Source: Siphlonurus alternatus (Eukaryota; Arthropoda; Insecta; Ephemeroptera; Siphlonuridae). Taken from it: 64,000 nt of DNA. Both the position numbers and the translations under genes were made by a program. Shown in pieces: positions 17,967-31,076 of this stretch (the first letter of the stretch is position 1; each line of letters opens with the position of its first letter). The notes beneath the pieces were generated by a model, which saw nothing but the letters and a program-made list of their open reading frames with translations, was not told the origin of the DNA and did no database searches. Location of the stretch: assembly GCA_949825025.1 (NCBI GenBank), contig OX463779.1, positions 36,776,203-36,840,202 on the forward strand, given 5' to 3'.

Positions 17967-20344
17967 TTAATTGTCATTTCTGTAAAATTATGCTGTGGCT
18001 GCTGACAGAGCATTTACATGATTTTATAATGTTAAAGTAGAGTGAGCGATTTCATTTTTTTGAATATTTTATTTTTTAAAAATAGTTTAATTAACTTGCC
18101 CTCTATTGAGAAATAAAAACCAAAAAATTCCAAAAGTTGGTGTTTCGGAGGCCTTCAACATGCATCCTTATGGAACAGAAAAAACAGCATTTTACTCCAA
18201 CTTCGTCTGAACTATATATATGGTACCAATTAAAAAATACGTACGTAATCTATGATGAATAGACCATATATAGTGGCCCGCTTTTTTTATGAGCTAAATC
18301 GAAAGAGGGTAAAAAATTATGATGCTGTGATTTTTTTGCGAATTTTTTGCGACCTCAAACATCTTTAAATTAATTATTATAATTTTAATTTTCAGTACTC
18401 CTTACCTGCTGGACATCCCTTACGTCATTACATTCTTTGACGCGATGTATAGCAGCTTCCGTTAGTGTTTTTTTAACAGGTAATCATGGGTAAATTACGT
18501 AATTCCCGGCGCCACCTGGGCGCCGCGTAGTTTGAATATGATTCGACCAACTCAAATATGCCCGTAACTTTATTAGAATCAATGCAGTGTACACTTGTAA
18601 TATCTGAGTAAATTTTGAACTTAATTTACTTAAAAGATTAGGAAATTATACGAACTAACCATTATTTATGGCATACAATTCTGAAGTGGTAGGAAATACC
18701 TTGAAATATAAAAAAAAAGACGCATACCTGCCACGATCGACGATAACAATTTTTCAAACAGCACTTGAATTGCTCACTTTGACACTAAACATTCATTGAA
18801 ACTAATTTAATATTTGCACAAATCACTATATATGTTTCTTCATTAAAATTTTAATATTTTAAGCACTATAGTATTAACGAGGATAGAGAACATTCAGTAT
18901 AATTATTATAAACATTGTACGAAGTTTATCATGGCTGCTTCGAAGCTATAGAAATCTTTGGTTTACATCATGTTTGAATAAAAAATCTCATTTAACCTGC
19001 TCATCCTTACAGACTTGGTTCCACTATAATATAATATTATCAGTTAAATATTAATCATTTATTAAGTCTTAAAAATAGAGAAAAAAATTATTTATTGCAA
19101 AAAATAATCTTTGTATGCATTGTTTTTATTTTCTCAGAACACTCAGCTGACACGGATATAAATCGATAATATTAATCTGTACAGTAGCGCCACATGATTT
19201 CTGTTACAGTATAACAGATCTTAGTTTACGTGTGGATTCGATTACGCGTGGCGGCCATCTTGGAAGTCATAACATGGCTAAGATAGGGGGCGCCAGTCGG
19301 TCTAGACGTATAGTCTAGCCATGTCAGGCGTAAACTTAGATTTGTTTTACTGTAGTTACATGATGCGTGGCAGAAATGAGAACTAAAAAGTAAGACTCTT
19401 TTGATCAGGCAGATAATTATCGATTTATTATAGATCGCTATAAAATAAAGAGACTACTCGCCAACTCCAGCACTCCAGCTGAGTGAAAATAAAAACAATG
19501 CATGGTTGTTTTCGCAATAAATAAGTTCTGTTGACTTTGTTCTCTATTTTTATATATTTTTATAAGGATGAGCAGGTTAATTAACCGAGTTTTTTTTTAT
19601 TTTCAAACATGATATAAACCAAATATTTCTAGCTTCGAAGCAGCCATGATAAACTTCGTAGAATATAATATATAATTATGTTTGTAACAATTCTACTGAA
19701 TGTTCTCTCTCCTCGTTAATATATTATTATGCCTGCCTAGTGCTTATAATACTAAAATTTTAATGAAGAAACATATATAGTGATTTGTGCAAATATTAAA
19801 TTAGTTTCAATGAATGTTTAGTGTCAAAGTGAGCAATTCAAGTGCTGTTTGAAAAATTGTTATCGTCGATCGTGGCAGGTATGCGTCTTTTTTTTTTATA
19901 TTTCAAGGTATTTCCTACCACTTCAGAATTGTATGCCATAAATAATGGTTAGTTCGTATAATTTCCTAATCTTTTAAGTAAATTAAGTTCAAAATTTACT
20001 CAGATATTACAAGTGTACACTGCATTGATTCTAATAAAGTTACGGGCATATTTGAGTTGGTCGAATCATATTCAAACTACGCGGCGCCCAGGTGGCGCCG
20101 GGAATTACGTAATTTACCCATGATTACCTGTTAAAAAAACACTAACGGAAGCTGCTATACATCGCGTCAAAGAATGTAATGACGTAAGGGCCGGATGTCC
20201 AGCAGGTAAGGAGTACTGAAAATTAAAATTATAATAATTAATTTAAAGATGTTTGAGGTCGCAAAAAATTCGCAAAAAAATCACAGCATCATAATTTTTT
20301 ACCCTCTTTCGATTTAGCTCATAAAAAAAGCGGGCCACTATGGT

Positions 20345-20515
20345 CTATTCTTTAATGGATTTTCAAATAAAAAAAAAAAAAAATTACGGAGCCGTTTTTC
20401 CGGAAAAAAATCTTGAAAATCCTTATGGGAATTCACCCGCAAAAAATTCAATATTTTTTGTCGAAAAAACGGCTCCGTAAATTTTTTTTTTATTATTTGA
20501 AAATCCATTAAAGAA
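20345..20515. mobile_element. small foldback nested in the right arm of the 3.2-kb palindrome
   Basis: The inverted ends TTCTTTAATGGATTTTCAAAT enclose a GGCTCCGTAA/TTACGGAGCC pair. The left arm of the host palindrome (about 18250-18265) has the uninterrupted site. The duplicated target is 3 or 4 bp (TTC or ATTC) and cannot be fixed because the element ends overlap it. Confidence 0.65.
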
Positions 20516-20555
20516 TTCATCATAGATTACGTAGATATTTTTTAAATGGTACCAT

Positions 20556-21030
20556 CAGCGCCTGCGTCGATAGATTCTTGCCTAGTAGTCCCGGATAGGG
20601 CCTGTGTTAATTCATGGACAGTCAAAATAGTTCAAAATATGTACACTTCAACGAAGAGCGCTGCAGTACTAATCAAAAAAGTAGATGTACCAACAACATA
20701 AAATATTCCTAAATCTGTGAACTCACATTTTAAGGCCATAATAATAATTATTTGCGCAAGTATATTATGTGTAAAAATTAAATATCATTTGCAGTTTTAT
20801 TAAAAAAATTAAAATACAATTTAAATAAAATCAAAAAACATTTTAGTTCTCAATTTTATGTTGGCACCAACGTTAATTTCAAAATTCGCCGCGCAAAATT
20901 GTAAAAAGACGATCGCAACTGTTAGTACGGTGGCGCTCTGAGAGCATTTGCGTCAATAATTAAAACTACGCTGCAAGATATCCCACCAAATCGCTTAGTG
21001 CAAGGCAAGAATCTATCGACGCAGGCGCTG
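20556..21030. mobile_element. hAT-like nonautonomous element, 475 bp
   Basis: Terminal inverted repeats CAGCGCCTGCGTCGATAG are perfect, with an exact 8-bp target duplication GGTACCAT (20548-20555 and 21031-21038). The matching unoccupied GGTACC site survives at 18220-18227 in the opposite arm. The 8-bp duplication and CAG-starting ends are the hAT signature. Noncoding. Confidence 0.9.
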
Positions 21031-21248
21031 GGTACCATAGTTCAGACGAAGTTGGAGTAAAAAGCTGTTTTCTGTTCCATAAGGATGCATGTAAAAGGCC
21101 TCCGAAACATCAACTTTGGGAATTTTTTGTGGTGAAGCTATTTGAGATGGAATTTTTTTGGTTTTCATTTCTCAATTATAGAGGGCGAGTTAAACTATTT
21201 TTAGAAAATAAAATATTCAAAAAAATGAAATCGCTCACTCTACTTTAA

Positions 21249-22317
21249 TCATATACAGCAATCCTCGCCAGACGCACGTATATAGTTCCAGCAGTTACCA
21301 CTAGTTAGTGTGAAACTAACTTTATGTCGCCAATATAATATATATATCGAGTTTGTAATGCAATTTTAATTTTATTTGAATTTTCACTAAATATCCTTGC
21401 AATTGGAATCCCCTTTATGAATTTATAATTTTGAAAACCTATAATAATAATTCCTAAAATAAATAAATAAATAAATTAACCTCGATCATTATAAAATTAT
21501 AAAGATGTGATTTCATGGAAGAAAAAACAATACGAAATTAAGTTAAACTGTACAAGTTACATGCTGCATTTATTGCCAGAATATTAATAAAAGTATAATA
21601 TACAAATACATATATCATGATCTTTTGTAAATGAATGAATTTCATATTATATTCTAAATTACATTCTATTTTCCTTGTAAAACATACATATAATTATAAT
21701 AATTAATGCTTTACACATAAATTTACAAATATTTACAAAATCGAAATGACACATAATTATAATAAATATATACATTGTATATAATATATAGATATTATAA
21801 CACAGTAGATCAACAAATTTGCAGATATATAAACAGGGGGGATATTTTAATTCAATTTGCATCATTTTACAGAGTTAATTTAATACACTAACATTATATT
21901 TAAAAAAAATAGTATTAATAATTATGTTTATAGGAATATAAGAGAACTGAAGGGTTTGTGTCAAAACCCACAGTTTGCAAACTAGGAGGCATTGTCAGTT
22001 ATTTTTTTCCTGACCATGCAGTGGTGCAAGTAAGTTAGTGTGCACCAGTGAGCCAGTGAGACTCACTGGTAAGATCAAAAACAAAATTTAACGTGAAAGG
22101 TGTATGATACACTGGTGACAGCTCTAGTAAGAATAGAAAAATAGAAAGGAAAAATAAATAAAAATTTCTTTCACCACTGGACCTTACTGAAATTAAAACT
22201 AACTAATAATTATTTTTAAAATGCAAAACAATTACACAAAATTTAAAATACTGATAGAATTTAGCTACAGCTCAGATATTATTTACAAAGTAATTATGGT
22301 TGACTACGCATACTTCA
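21249..22317. other. AT-rich intergenic DNA and 3' flank of the zinc-finger gene
   Basis: No gene is supported. It includes the 3' UTR of the minus-strand zinc-finger gene (below 22318) and a short inverted string around 22045-22070 built on CAGTGAG/CTCACTG. Confidence 0.5.
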
Positions 22318-25300
22318 TTAAAGTATGAATAGCCGGATTTCATCATGATCTGACGAAGAGTCATTGCCTGCACAAATCACATATTCCCCTGACTCTCCTG
22401 TTTGCAAAATTCTTAAATTTTCAGGGGGAAAATCAAAGTCCTGCTGGTTTGATGTGGAAGGTACATTAGAAGTTTTAGACTTTCTTGATTTTACCGTTTT
22501 CTTTACTACTTGCTGAGGTGCTTCGACTTGAGACGTACTTGGTCGAGTATTTAACTTTGAAACCTTGCGCCTCTCAGAACTACAAACCTCACTAAAGTCA
22601 TGTCTAGCTCTATGACGTTTCATGTCAGGTTTTTGAGTGAAGGCTCTATCGCAAATGTCACAAATGAATCTCTTTTCTCCCGTATGAATCCTGTTGTGCA
22701 TACTGAGACTACTACCGTTCTTGAATGCTTTACCGCACACCACACATGTGTGTGGCTTAATATTTAAATGAACTGCTCTTTCGTGTTTTCTACAATTATT
22801 TTTTCTATGAAATTTTTTACCACAATATGTACACACAAATGGTTCCTCACCTGTATGAGTTCTAATATGATCATCTAAGAATATTTTACAGATAAAACTT
22901 TTACTACAAAGTTTACAAGCAAACGGTTTTACAGCCATATGTGTTCTTAAATGAATTTGTAAACTTATTTTACTAGCTAATTTTTTACCACATGTTTCAC
23001 AAGTAAAGGTTTTATCTGCATCATCCAACTGTCTCTTAATTCTTATTCCGCTTCCCCTTCTTGAATCAACATAAGGCTTGTACGGTTTTTGAGAATTCTT
23101 ATGCTGTCTTGCATGTGCTGTAAGAAGATATTTGTTTCTTAAATATTTACCACATTCACATTGAAAATCTGATACTTTCATAAACAATATTTCCCCCCTT
23201 GAAAATTTACTGACTTCACTCTCACTATGAGTTGTAAGATGAGAAACGACTTCTTGTTCAGATTTGAATTTTGTGTCACATACTTTACATTGGTACTCCC
23301 AACTACCGATATGAGTAAATTTTTTGTGACCATCCAAGTTACGCAGATGGATGTACGAAACATCACACTGATCACATTTATACTTTCTTTCCTTTGTATG
23401 TACTGCTTTATGTAGTTTGAAATTTTCTAATCTGTGAAATGATTTCGGACATAAATCACACTTGAATGGAAGTTCACCAGTATGTGTACGCATATGATAC
23501 TTCAGTTTACAATCCGTTCTAAATCTTTTTCCACATACAGAGCATAATTTTGTATTTCTTTCAGCACTTGGTAAATGACATACCATATGTTGATTCAATG
23601 TATGTTTTATTTTAAAAGCTAAACCACAAGTATGACAAATAAATTTTTTTTCATGTGCATGTGTTTTTATATGATTTAAAAGAAGGTTCCTAGATGCAAA
23701 GTATTTCTCACATTGCTCACAACGATATGGATTCTCACCAGCATGCATATCTTGGAAATGACTCTTCAGTTCTGCATCCCGTGTGACGAAAAAGTCGTCA
23801 CAGCACCAACACTTGATCATGTGTGTGGACTGCATGTGACTAAACAGTTCCTCAGAGTTGTCAAACAATCTGCCGCATCGTCGGCACATATGTTTCTCAT
23901 GACTTGTTACGCAATGTTTAATCAGATTTGCAGTTCCATGTACTTTATTTTGGCAAACTATACATATCAATTCTCTTTTAAGGTAATTTCTGTTCCTCTT
24001 TCTAGTCATTTTTTTAGATTTTTCATTTGAATCTTGACTTTCCTCTTCAGTATAATCAGTGTCCTGTGTTACTGAATTGTCTGCACTATCTACAGCTTCA
24101 TTTATAGTGTATGTATCAGAGACAAATTCATTGTTTTCATTGTCATCTTGTACAGAGATGACTGGAGATTCACTTTCTATACTCTGAAAAAATAATAAAA
24201 AAAAAAACATAAATATAACAACGCATTTGGTAAGTTAAAATGTCTTTGTTGACGAGGGCATATTCAGAGGGGAGAAAAGAAGGGGAGGAAGGGAGCCCCT
24301 TTCCCCAGAAGATTCCTCATACACACAGGAAGGTTATCTGGGTTATCACTCCCTCCTGTTGCCCCCTCTTGCACCTCAAATTAACACTGCGGGATAGGGC
24401 ATTTCTCCCCTTCTCCCCAGAGGCAAAACCTGGATTTGCCCTTGATTGTTGATATGAAATGTGAAACTTACGTAGCTCTGAGTCTCATTGAAATAGCAGC
24501 GTAGTTTCTTATCTGCTTCGGAGCAGACTTTTGCCATTTGATGAAATGCATCCAACCTCAATACACAATTAATGCATACTTGAAGAGGTAATGCGTCATC
24601 TCTTCGTACCTGCATCATAGAAGAAAAATATCAGTAATAATAAAAGGCATGCCCAAACAAATGAAACTTATTGTCGTTAGATAGTGGAAAACCTGCACGA
24701 TTTTCTTTTTTTTTTTATTGCAGATATGAATATAGGGTGCAAAGTTATGCTACTCTGTTTGCTTTTTTCAGATATTTTAGAGCACAAGATTTTTTTTTTT
24801 TTTTTTTAATTATTGAAAGTGCACAGAGAGAGGCACCAGTAGGCGTCACTTCTTAGTAAAAGGATAATACCAAAAAGGGGAGTGGGTTCAAGCCCAACCT
24901 TGGCAAAACTTTTGAGCAATACTTCCTGCATCTAAAAAATCTGAACATAATTTGATGCCTTCTATATTCTGCAATAAATAAATAAAAAAATCATGCAGGT
25001 TGTCCATTTAGATTACATGTTAATTTACTAATTGGTAATTTTGGAGACTATGTCAGTACATTTACATGATGTTCTTGGATCCATATTTAATGGATGAGTT
25101 TTCAACAAAAACGTTTTCATGAACTGTTTACATGCGAATTTTCAATCCGTATTGAAAGTTGGATACGCTTGAAACAAGCATCGTGAATAATTAAAGCACA
25201 TTAGATGAATGCGGATTAAATGCCTGTTCACATGAGTCTTTAATACCCATTCTTTAAGTACGTGTTCGTCTAATACGGATCAAATAACTCATGTAAACGT

Positions 25301-27446
25301 AGTGCACCAGTATGTATATTGCAGCTGTACTGCTAATTGCTTTAGAAATGTTCCCTTGTAAGCAGTGGTGAAAGTAGCTTCAATCTCTTACCAGTGCGCT
25401 TCAGATAGAGGCCTGAAGGGCCAAAAACCCCGCCGGAGGCGCGATTTTTTGGGAAAAAGGGGCGTGGCTTAATTTTTTTATATTAAAAAGTGGTTTTAAA
25501 ATTCATTTGTAATATTTGAATTTTGAATGCATATCTTCATTTTGAGTAAAATTAATTAAATAATATTATCCAAACTTTGTAAAATTAAAAAAAAAAAATG
25601 CAAAATGATCGAGTGATTGATTCTCGATCACATTAAATTCATAAAAAAAAATATTTAAAAATATTATAGCTATATTATAGCTTTTAAAAAATTTAATACG
25701 AAAGAAAATCCCAATATAGTGATTTAAATTGAAAGCACTTCGATCTTCATTGATCATATTACAGTAGTATTACTATAATAAAAATACTCTTACGATTTGG
25801 AATGCTTTATAATTTAATCAAATACGTCAAATATCACATTCTCAATTGAATATGTCTCAAAAAAATTATTTGAACAAATATTAAAAAAAAAAAAAAACGC
25901 GAGAGAATTCTTTTTATAATTATAAATTGTAATGTTTATACTGTATTAGTTTTGGTAATTAATTTTTATTTACTCTAGATCTTGTAGCAATTATTGCTCC
26001 GCGCTTTTTGTCATCGATGGGAATAAAATCTAGCCATATTAAATATGGTCCAAACGTGCAGCCATCTCGGCCCTAATAGCGGCTGTATTTATCTATCTAC
26101 TCTCTTCTAGCAATGCTTGCATGAGTAACATATGCATGTGACTAAATTTTTGTTACACTTATTCTTTACAAACTCATTAAAAAAAAAAATGAGAATAATT
26201 TTTTTTGTTTGCATGCTTCTCTAAAAAATTCAATACTATGAAGAATTTTTTGAGACGAAGACTTAATTTTATTAACCTAGCACTGACTGCGATTGATGAT
26301 CGATCTTCTACGATCCCGAATCCTTTGCCCTAATTTTTTTAAACTCCTTGCGTAAATGAACCCTCTAAACCCCGGTGGGTATGTGGGTCAGAGGAGGCAC
26401 TCCCCCTCTGCCTCCTGACTTAATTGTAATTAAAAATTAATTTGAATAAAAAGGTGTTAATTTTGTACAGTAAATGAGACAGAAAAAAAATGTAATAAAA
26501 TTCGCATCATCAGCAAAATTTAAGTTGTTTTAAAATCTATTTTAATTAATTTTATTAGTCATTCAAGAATTAAAAAATAAAATAAATATGTATTGAAAGA
26601 AATACTACAGGGTATAGTAAATATCTATCTCTTCATAAAATTCGAAGATAAAATAGTCAATTAACCCAGTAAGCCTACAGAAATTTAAATAAATTTAGAA
26701 AAATATTAAAAACTATTTCTATAAAAAAAAAATCGTCAGCTTGACATAGCTAATAAATAGTTGATATAGTATGTAAATAGTTGATTTTATTTATTTTTTT
26801 TTCCTTTTAGGAGCTTTGTAACTCAAAAGAATTAAAGAGTAAATTAAATTTCGTGAGACAAAAGTACGAAGTATAAGAAAATGCCATTCATTATTTGAGC
26901 ATAATTACAAAGTATCTTCTCGGATTTTGAAACTTTTATTAATTTTATTAAAAATTGTTGATTATTTTTAATAAATTTCGATCAGTGTCTTACCAGTGCG
27001 GCGCACTGGCGCGCACCGGCTTACTTTCACCACTGCTTGTAAGTTACCAAGGTATGCATATCTCCGAGGCTTGAATACTGGTCTACAGTTCTGAATAAGT
27101 TAAATGGAACTATTACTTTTTGTGGGTGAATAATCCTTTAGCACAAGAAATAAAATGACTGAATAAATGGTGCTATGGAGAGGAGAGGAGAAAATGCATT
27201 AATATCACTCACATTGATAGGTAAGTGCTGTTGAATTTTTTCTGCCAACTGCATCAGCTTGCCACCGTCGCTGTAGATTGACACCATGTTGTTACTAGGC
27301 TCGGCACACACTCGGCACAGTTTGAACAGCTGGAGCACATCAATGCTTGGGAGAGTAGCATTGAAATCATCACCATCAAACTCTTCAAGCTTTTCTTCTT
27401 TCAAGGTGAGTGGAAGGTACTCCAAAAACTCAAAAGGAGGACTCAT
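22318..27446 (-). CDS. ZAD plus 15-finger C2H2 zinc-finger protein
   Basis: The three coding exons on the minus strand are 27446-27213, 24609-24472 and 24183-22318. All junctions are phase 0 with GT-AG, and the product is 745 residues. The N-terminal ZAD (zinc-finger-associated domain) is split across exons 1 and 2: CRVC in exon 1, then CINC with the following helix in exon 2. ZADs bind zinc and mediate dimerisation in arthropod C2H2 factors. Exon 3 begins with an acidic Ser/Asp/Glu-rich linker, then carries fifteen C2H2 fingers, the tenth with a CxC variant, many joined by TGE(K/E)xF linkers in the second half. A basic Ser/Thr-rich tail follows. It is probably a sequence-specific DNA-binding nuclear regulator; the target is unknown. 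An acceptor-like TTACAG just upstream of the ATG hints at a noncoding first exon. Intron 1 contains an ATGGRGTAC-family foldback and a 1.7-kb hAT-like element. Confidence 0.92.
24684..25007. mobile_element. foldback MITE, ATGGRGTAC-end family, diverged copy
   Basis: Inverted ends GTGGAAAACCTGCACGATTTT and ATGGACAACCTGCATGATTTT, the internal GCAGATATGAATATAGGGTGCAAAGTTATG, and a loop with GGGTTCAAGCCCAACCTTGGC related to the B-box-bearing loop of copy 1 identify the family. It lies in intron 1 of the zinc-finger gene. Confidence 0.7.
25363..27035. mobile_element. hAT-like nonautonomous element, 1.67 kb
   Basis: Ends CAGTGGTGAAAGTA in inverted orientation are flanked by an exact 8-bp duplication CTTGTAAG (25355-25362 and 27036-27043). 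Sub-terminal ACCAGTGCG occurs in both ends. The interior is AT-rich with no transposase frame. It sits in intron 1 of the zinc-finger gene, about 180 bp from its exon 1 donor. Confidence 0.9.
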
Positions 27447-27559
27447 TTCTACCTGTAACAATTTATAAAGAAGAAATACTATTACTATTATTGTAGTAAA
27501 TTATTGCTGGACACTTGAAAATAAGCAGTGGTACTGCACCTACAGAATATCATAATAAT

Positions 27560-27640
27560 ATAATGAGGCACATCAGATTTGTAATCGGATGGTCGCCTGA
27601 CGAGTTCGATCCCAGGCACTACCCTGAGGCACCACTAAAC
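27560..27640 (+). repeat. tRNA-like SINE fragment
   Basis: The run CACATCAGATTTGTAATCGG followed by GAGTTCGATCCCAGG looks like the anticodon arm (TGT anticodon, threonine type) and T-arm/B-box of a tRNA. The A-box half is not recognisable, so this is probably a truncated tRNA-derived SINE rather than a functional tRNA. Confidence 0.4.
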
Positions 27641-27905
27641 TTTTTCAAATGGCATGGTTGCTAAAGAACACTCACTCCTGAATTCAGGAGGTGATTGATG
27701 GCATCCTCTATGGAGGATCAAACTCATCTTGATTTTGCTACATACGGCAGGTTGACCCATACGGCATGATTTTCCGCCACAGCTGCCGCAGACCAACGAG
27801 AGTATGTGAAAGGCTTGCGGCATTTCTATGGACTCGATCCATAGCAAAATCGGACTATGCTTGCGGCATTTCTATGGACTCGATCCATATTGAAATCGGA
27901 CTTTG
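27638..27905. mobile_element. degenerate AGGTGC-family foldback with an internal tandem duplication
   Basis: Segments such as GATTTTCCGCCRCAGCTGCCG and TATGTGAAAGGCTTRCGGCAT match the elements at 29431 and 44472. A 47-bp piece (CTTGCGGCATTTCTATGGAC...) is repeated twice in tandem at about 27811-27904. Termini are decayed. Confidence 0.5.
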
Positions 27906-28805
27906 GAAAAGCATCTTTACATGCATACTCCTCAGAGTATACACATTACACAGCCCAAGGGGGGGGGGGGGGGTTAACCCGTTCACTCCCCATGTATTAT
28001 ATGCATACAGTAAATATAATTATGTGTTGCTCTACAGTATAGTCTATAGTCACTACAGGTGCCTCAAAGAATTACTGTAAGGCCCAAGGAGCCCCGGCTT
28101 CACCTCCCCCCCCCCCTTAGCTAAATACTGTACATATAGTGATAGGATGATAAATATGCATACATACGAGGACTAGATGGCTAGAAGTGCTAGAAGATAT
28201 TCTTAAATTTATGAACATAAACAATCATGTATATTATACACATATATATTATACATACATACCACACCACTCACACGGCTCACACCAGACCAGAGACGTA
28301 CCACAAGCTGAGTCGTTACAGCAATATGAGCAATACACAGCTGTATGCATACAGCACAGAGATTATAAAATTTTTAAGTCTTCCGACTTCCGACTCGCTT
28401 ATAAATGCTGCTACTTCTAAGATAAGCCTATATATATTATGTATATCTCTCCAAGAACCAAGAAGGCCATAAGCCGAGGATGGATGGAAAGCACGGATCA
28501 AACGGATCAAACCCAAGAGTAATCTTCGATCAAACCATGGATGAAAGTGATCAAACTCGTAACTCGTCAAACAATCAAAACAATATTGTAGCGAACTCGA
28601 ACACCCATATTGAGTCTCTCTGACCCATAAACTCTGTATATATGCTCACTTTCAGCATCATTAAATTAGTTTATAAAACTGACACCAGAGTCTTAAACAT
28701 TAGAATCACAGCGCTGCTAGTGCCAGTTACTTTTGTTTCACTGTCTTTACCTCTTTACTATGGGAATCTCGATGGGGATATAGTTCGCGCTGTACTAGCA
28801 CTTCC

Positions 28806-28832
28806 ACTTCCGGAATTTCCGGAAGTTCCGGC
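28806..28832. promoter_or_regulatory. ETS-type sites upstream of THOC3
   Basis: ACTTCCGG (28806-28813) and CCGGAAGT (28819-28826), followed by another TTCCGG, lie about 160-180 bases before the THOC3 start codon. CCGGAAGT clusters are common in promoters of housekeeping genes. This is motif evidence only. Confidence 0.4.
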
Positions 28833-28984
28833 AGACCGGCAGTGGCAGAGAGGGCAGTGGCACTTCCCCAACGCCCAACGGATCCCAAGATTCCCAAGTA
28901 TCCCAACTCCCAAGCCCCAAGTCCCCAACATCCCAAGAACTTGCACTTCCCAATAATAACAACAAAGATTTGAGCACTTCAAGC

Positions 28985-30664
28985 ATGGATTTAAGCAAGT
29001 TACGGACTCATTTTAAATCACATAGAAAAATCCGTGAATACCAAGCACATGCATCAAAGGTATGTACGCATATTCTATGTATTTCCAATAGCAAATAAGC
29101 TTAAAATCAATTAAATAATTAAAAATATACTGTATGCATATTTGCATACATATTTTATACTGTATGCATGCATGCAGTATCATATTATGATATATTATAC
29201 TGTATATATTAGCGCGTACAGTATTGTTCTACATACTACTGTATACTGTATGCATACACAGTATGCATATATATGCATACATAATAATTAAATATGCATA
29301 TTATGCATACTTGTACATATATTATTTATGCAGTATAATTATGATACAATTGATACAGTACATATATATTATACTGTATGCATACTGTATACTGTACGGT
29401 ATGGTACGTACCGTATACGTATGCATGTACAAAGGTGCTTTCACATATTCGAAAATCGCTATGGAGTTCCGTAGCAATGCCGTAAGCCTTTCACATATTC
29501 TTGTTCGTCTGCAACAGCTGCGGCGGAAAATCATGTGAATGCCACAGCAAAATCAAACTCATCTTGATTTTGCTACGGAGTTCCGTTGAACGTGCCGCAG
29601 AAGATCGTGAGGTGCTACGGAGCGCCGCAGCAAAATCAACACATTTACTACGGAGTAGCTACGGAGCATTTCCGTAGCGATTTTCGAATATGTGAAAGCA
29701 CCTTTATGCATGTATGCATAACAGTATTTAATGTGAATAAATAAATATAGTAAATAAAGATTGGCATATGCATATCATTTTTCAGGTGCATTCTGTTGGC
29801 TGGAGCTGCGATGGAAGACGTTTGGCATCTGGTTCATTTGATAAGTGTGTGTCAATATTTACCCTCGACCGAGAGAGATTGAACAAGGAGTTCAACTTCC
29901 GTGGACACAGCGGCAGCGTCGACCAGCTGTGTTGGCATGCCTCCAACCCATACCTGCTGAGCACTGCCAGTGGTGATAAGACCGTACGCATATGGGACGC
30001 TCGTTCACAGAAGTGTACCTCTACTATCAACACTAAGGGTGAGAATATAAATATTACATGGTCTCCTGATGGCAGCACCATAGCAGTTGGAAACAAGGAA
30101 GACCTGGTAACGTTCATAGACACACGCACGCACAAGATTAAAGCTGAAGAGCAGTTCCGTTTTGAAGTCAACGAGATATCCTGGAACAAGGAGAGCAAGC
30201 TCTTTTACCTCACCAACGGCCAGGGTTGTGTACACATTCTCAGCTACCCCAGCCTCAAGTTACAATATGTGCTTCAGGCCCACCCCGGAACATGTATTTG
30301 CATAGAATTTGATCCCACCGGCAAGTACTTTGCGACTGGATCTGCCGACGCTCTTGTCTCTCTCTGGGATGTTAAGGAACTTGTGTGCCTGCGAACCTTC
30401 ACAAGACTTGACTGGCCTGTGCGCACCATCAGCTTCAGTCACGATGGCCGGCTGCTGGCTTCTGCTTCAGAGGACCTGGTGATCGACGTTGCTGAGGTTT
30501 CGTCAGGTGAAAAAGTGGTGGATATCCCTGTTGAGTCTGCAACTTTCACCGTGGCCTGGCATCCCAAGCAGTATTTCCTAGCCTACGCCTGTGATGACAA
30601 AGACAAGTACGAACGAAAGAGTGATGCAGGCAGCCTCAAGGTCTATGGCTTCTTGGCAGACTGA
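28985..30664 (+). CDS. THOC3: THO complex subunit 3 (WD40)
   Basis: THOC3/TEX1 is the WD40 subunit of the THO core of the TREX complex, which couples transcription to nuclear mRNA export. Exons 28985-29059 and 29786-30664 join in phase 0 with GT-AG to give 317 residues. Exon 1 encodes the SHRKIREYQAHASK leader that precedes the first blade. Blades are visible as WSCDGRRLASGSFDK, TASGDKTVRIWD, WSPDGSTIAVGNKEDLVTF, LTNGQGCVHILSY, TGSADALVSLWD and SASEDLVIDVAE, closing with WHPKQYFLAYACDDKD. These blocks are strongly conserved in animal THOC3. The start is the first ATG in the frame consistent with the family; the frame stays open a little upstream without another ATG, so a short extra leader exon cannot be excluded. 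The intron contains a noncoding foldback (29431-29705). Confidence 0.95.
29431..29705. mobile_element. AGGTGC-end foldback MITE in the THOC3 intron
   Basis: The inverted ends AAAGGTGCTTTCACATATTCGAAAATCGCTA are near perfect and the interior is made of CGGAGTTCCGTAGC-like modules. ATGCATGTA flanks both sides, but the surrounding DNA is full of ATGCAT strings, so the target duplication is not certain. Related copies are at 44472-44755 and, decayed, 27638-27905. Confidence 0.85.
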
Positions 30665-31076
30665 GCTTTATATTTCATTATTTTGAGTCATAAACTTTCA
30701 TTCAGCTTTAATTTGTATGTAACTTTTTTCACTCCACACTCTATTTCCAGGATTTAAGACTTTGTGTTTGCACATTTATGTCGACAAGCGTATTATAATA
30801 TGTAACTGTTGTGGTGCAGTTAATTTACTTTTCTTTTCAGCTCTGAATAATTAAAAAAAAACAAGTATAAACAGGTCAAGAAACAATGGTTTTATTTAGC
30901 ATCATATTATAAAATTAAGTTCAGGTACAGCATTGATTTCAAATTAATTGCGTGTTGACCAAAATATTATAATTCACTTCAAACAATTCAAATAGATTAT
31001 ACTGTACTGTAGTGATTGTAAGCATAAACATATGACACAGCCAAACATAAAAGCAGACATTGTCTGTGATTCTGTA

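Larger units (their letters stand above)
18036..21244. mobile_element. 3.2-kb palindromic TTAA-flanked element
   Basis: TTAA at 18032-18035 and 21245-21248 brackets inverted ends AGTAGAGTGAGCGATTTCA. The two arms pair all the way to a centre near 19280, which includes the AGTTTACG module at 19218-19341. The right arm is longer because it holds a hAT-like insert (20556-21030) and a small foldback (about 20345-20515) that the left arm lacks. No coding potential was found. The end AGTAGAG resembles the GGTAGAG end of the smaller TTAA elements. Confidence 0.85.

Noticed and set aside
22318..24210. Extending zinc-finger exon 3 to an in-frame ATG at 24210
   Set aside because: The extra codons run through a poly-T/A stretch that is the acceptor tract (TTTTTTCAG at 24184); splicing from exon 2 restores the ZAD, so the first exon 3 codon is at 24183.
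28642..28956. 104-codon frame upstream of THOC3
   Set aside because: It is not in the THOC3 frame. Its second half is a low-complexity TCCCAA-rich run, and it overlaps the probable promoter/5' UTR.
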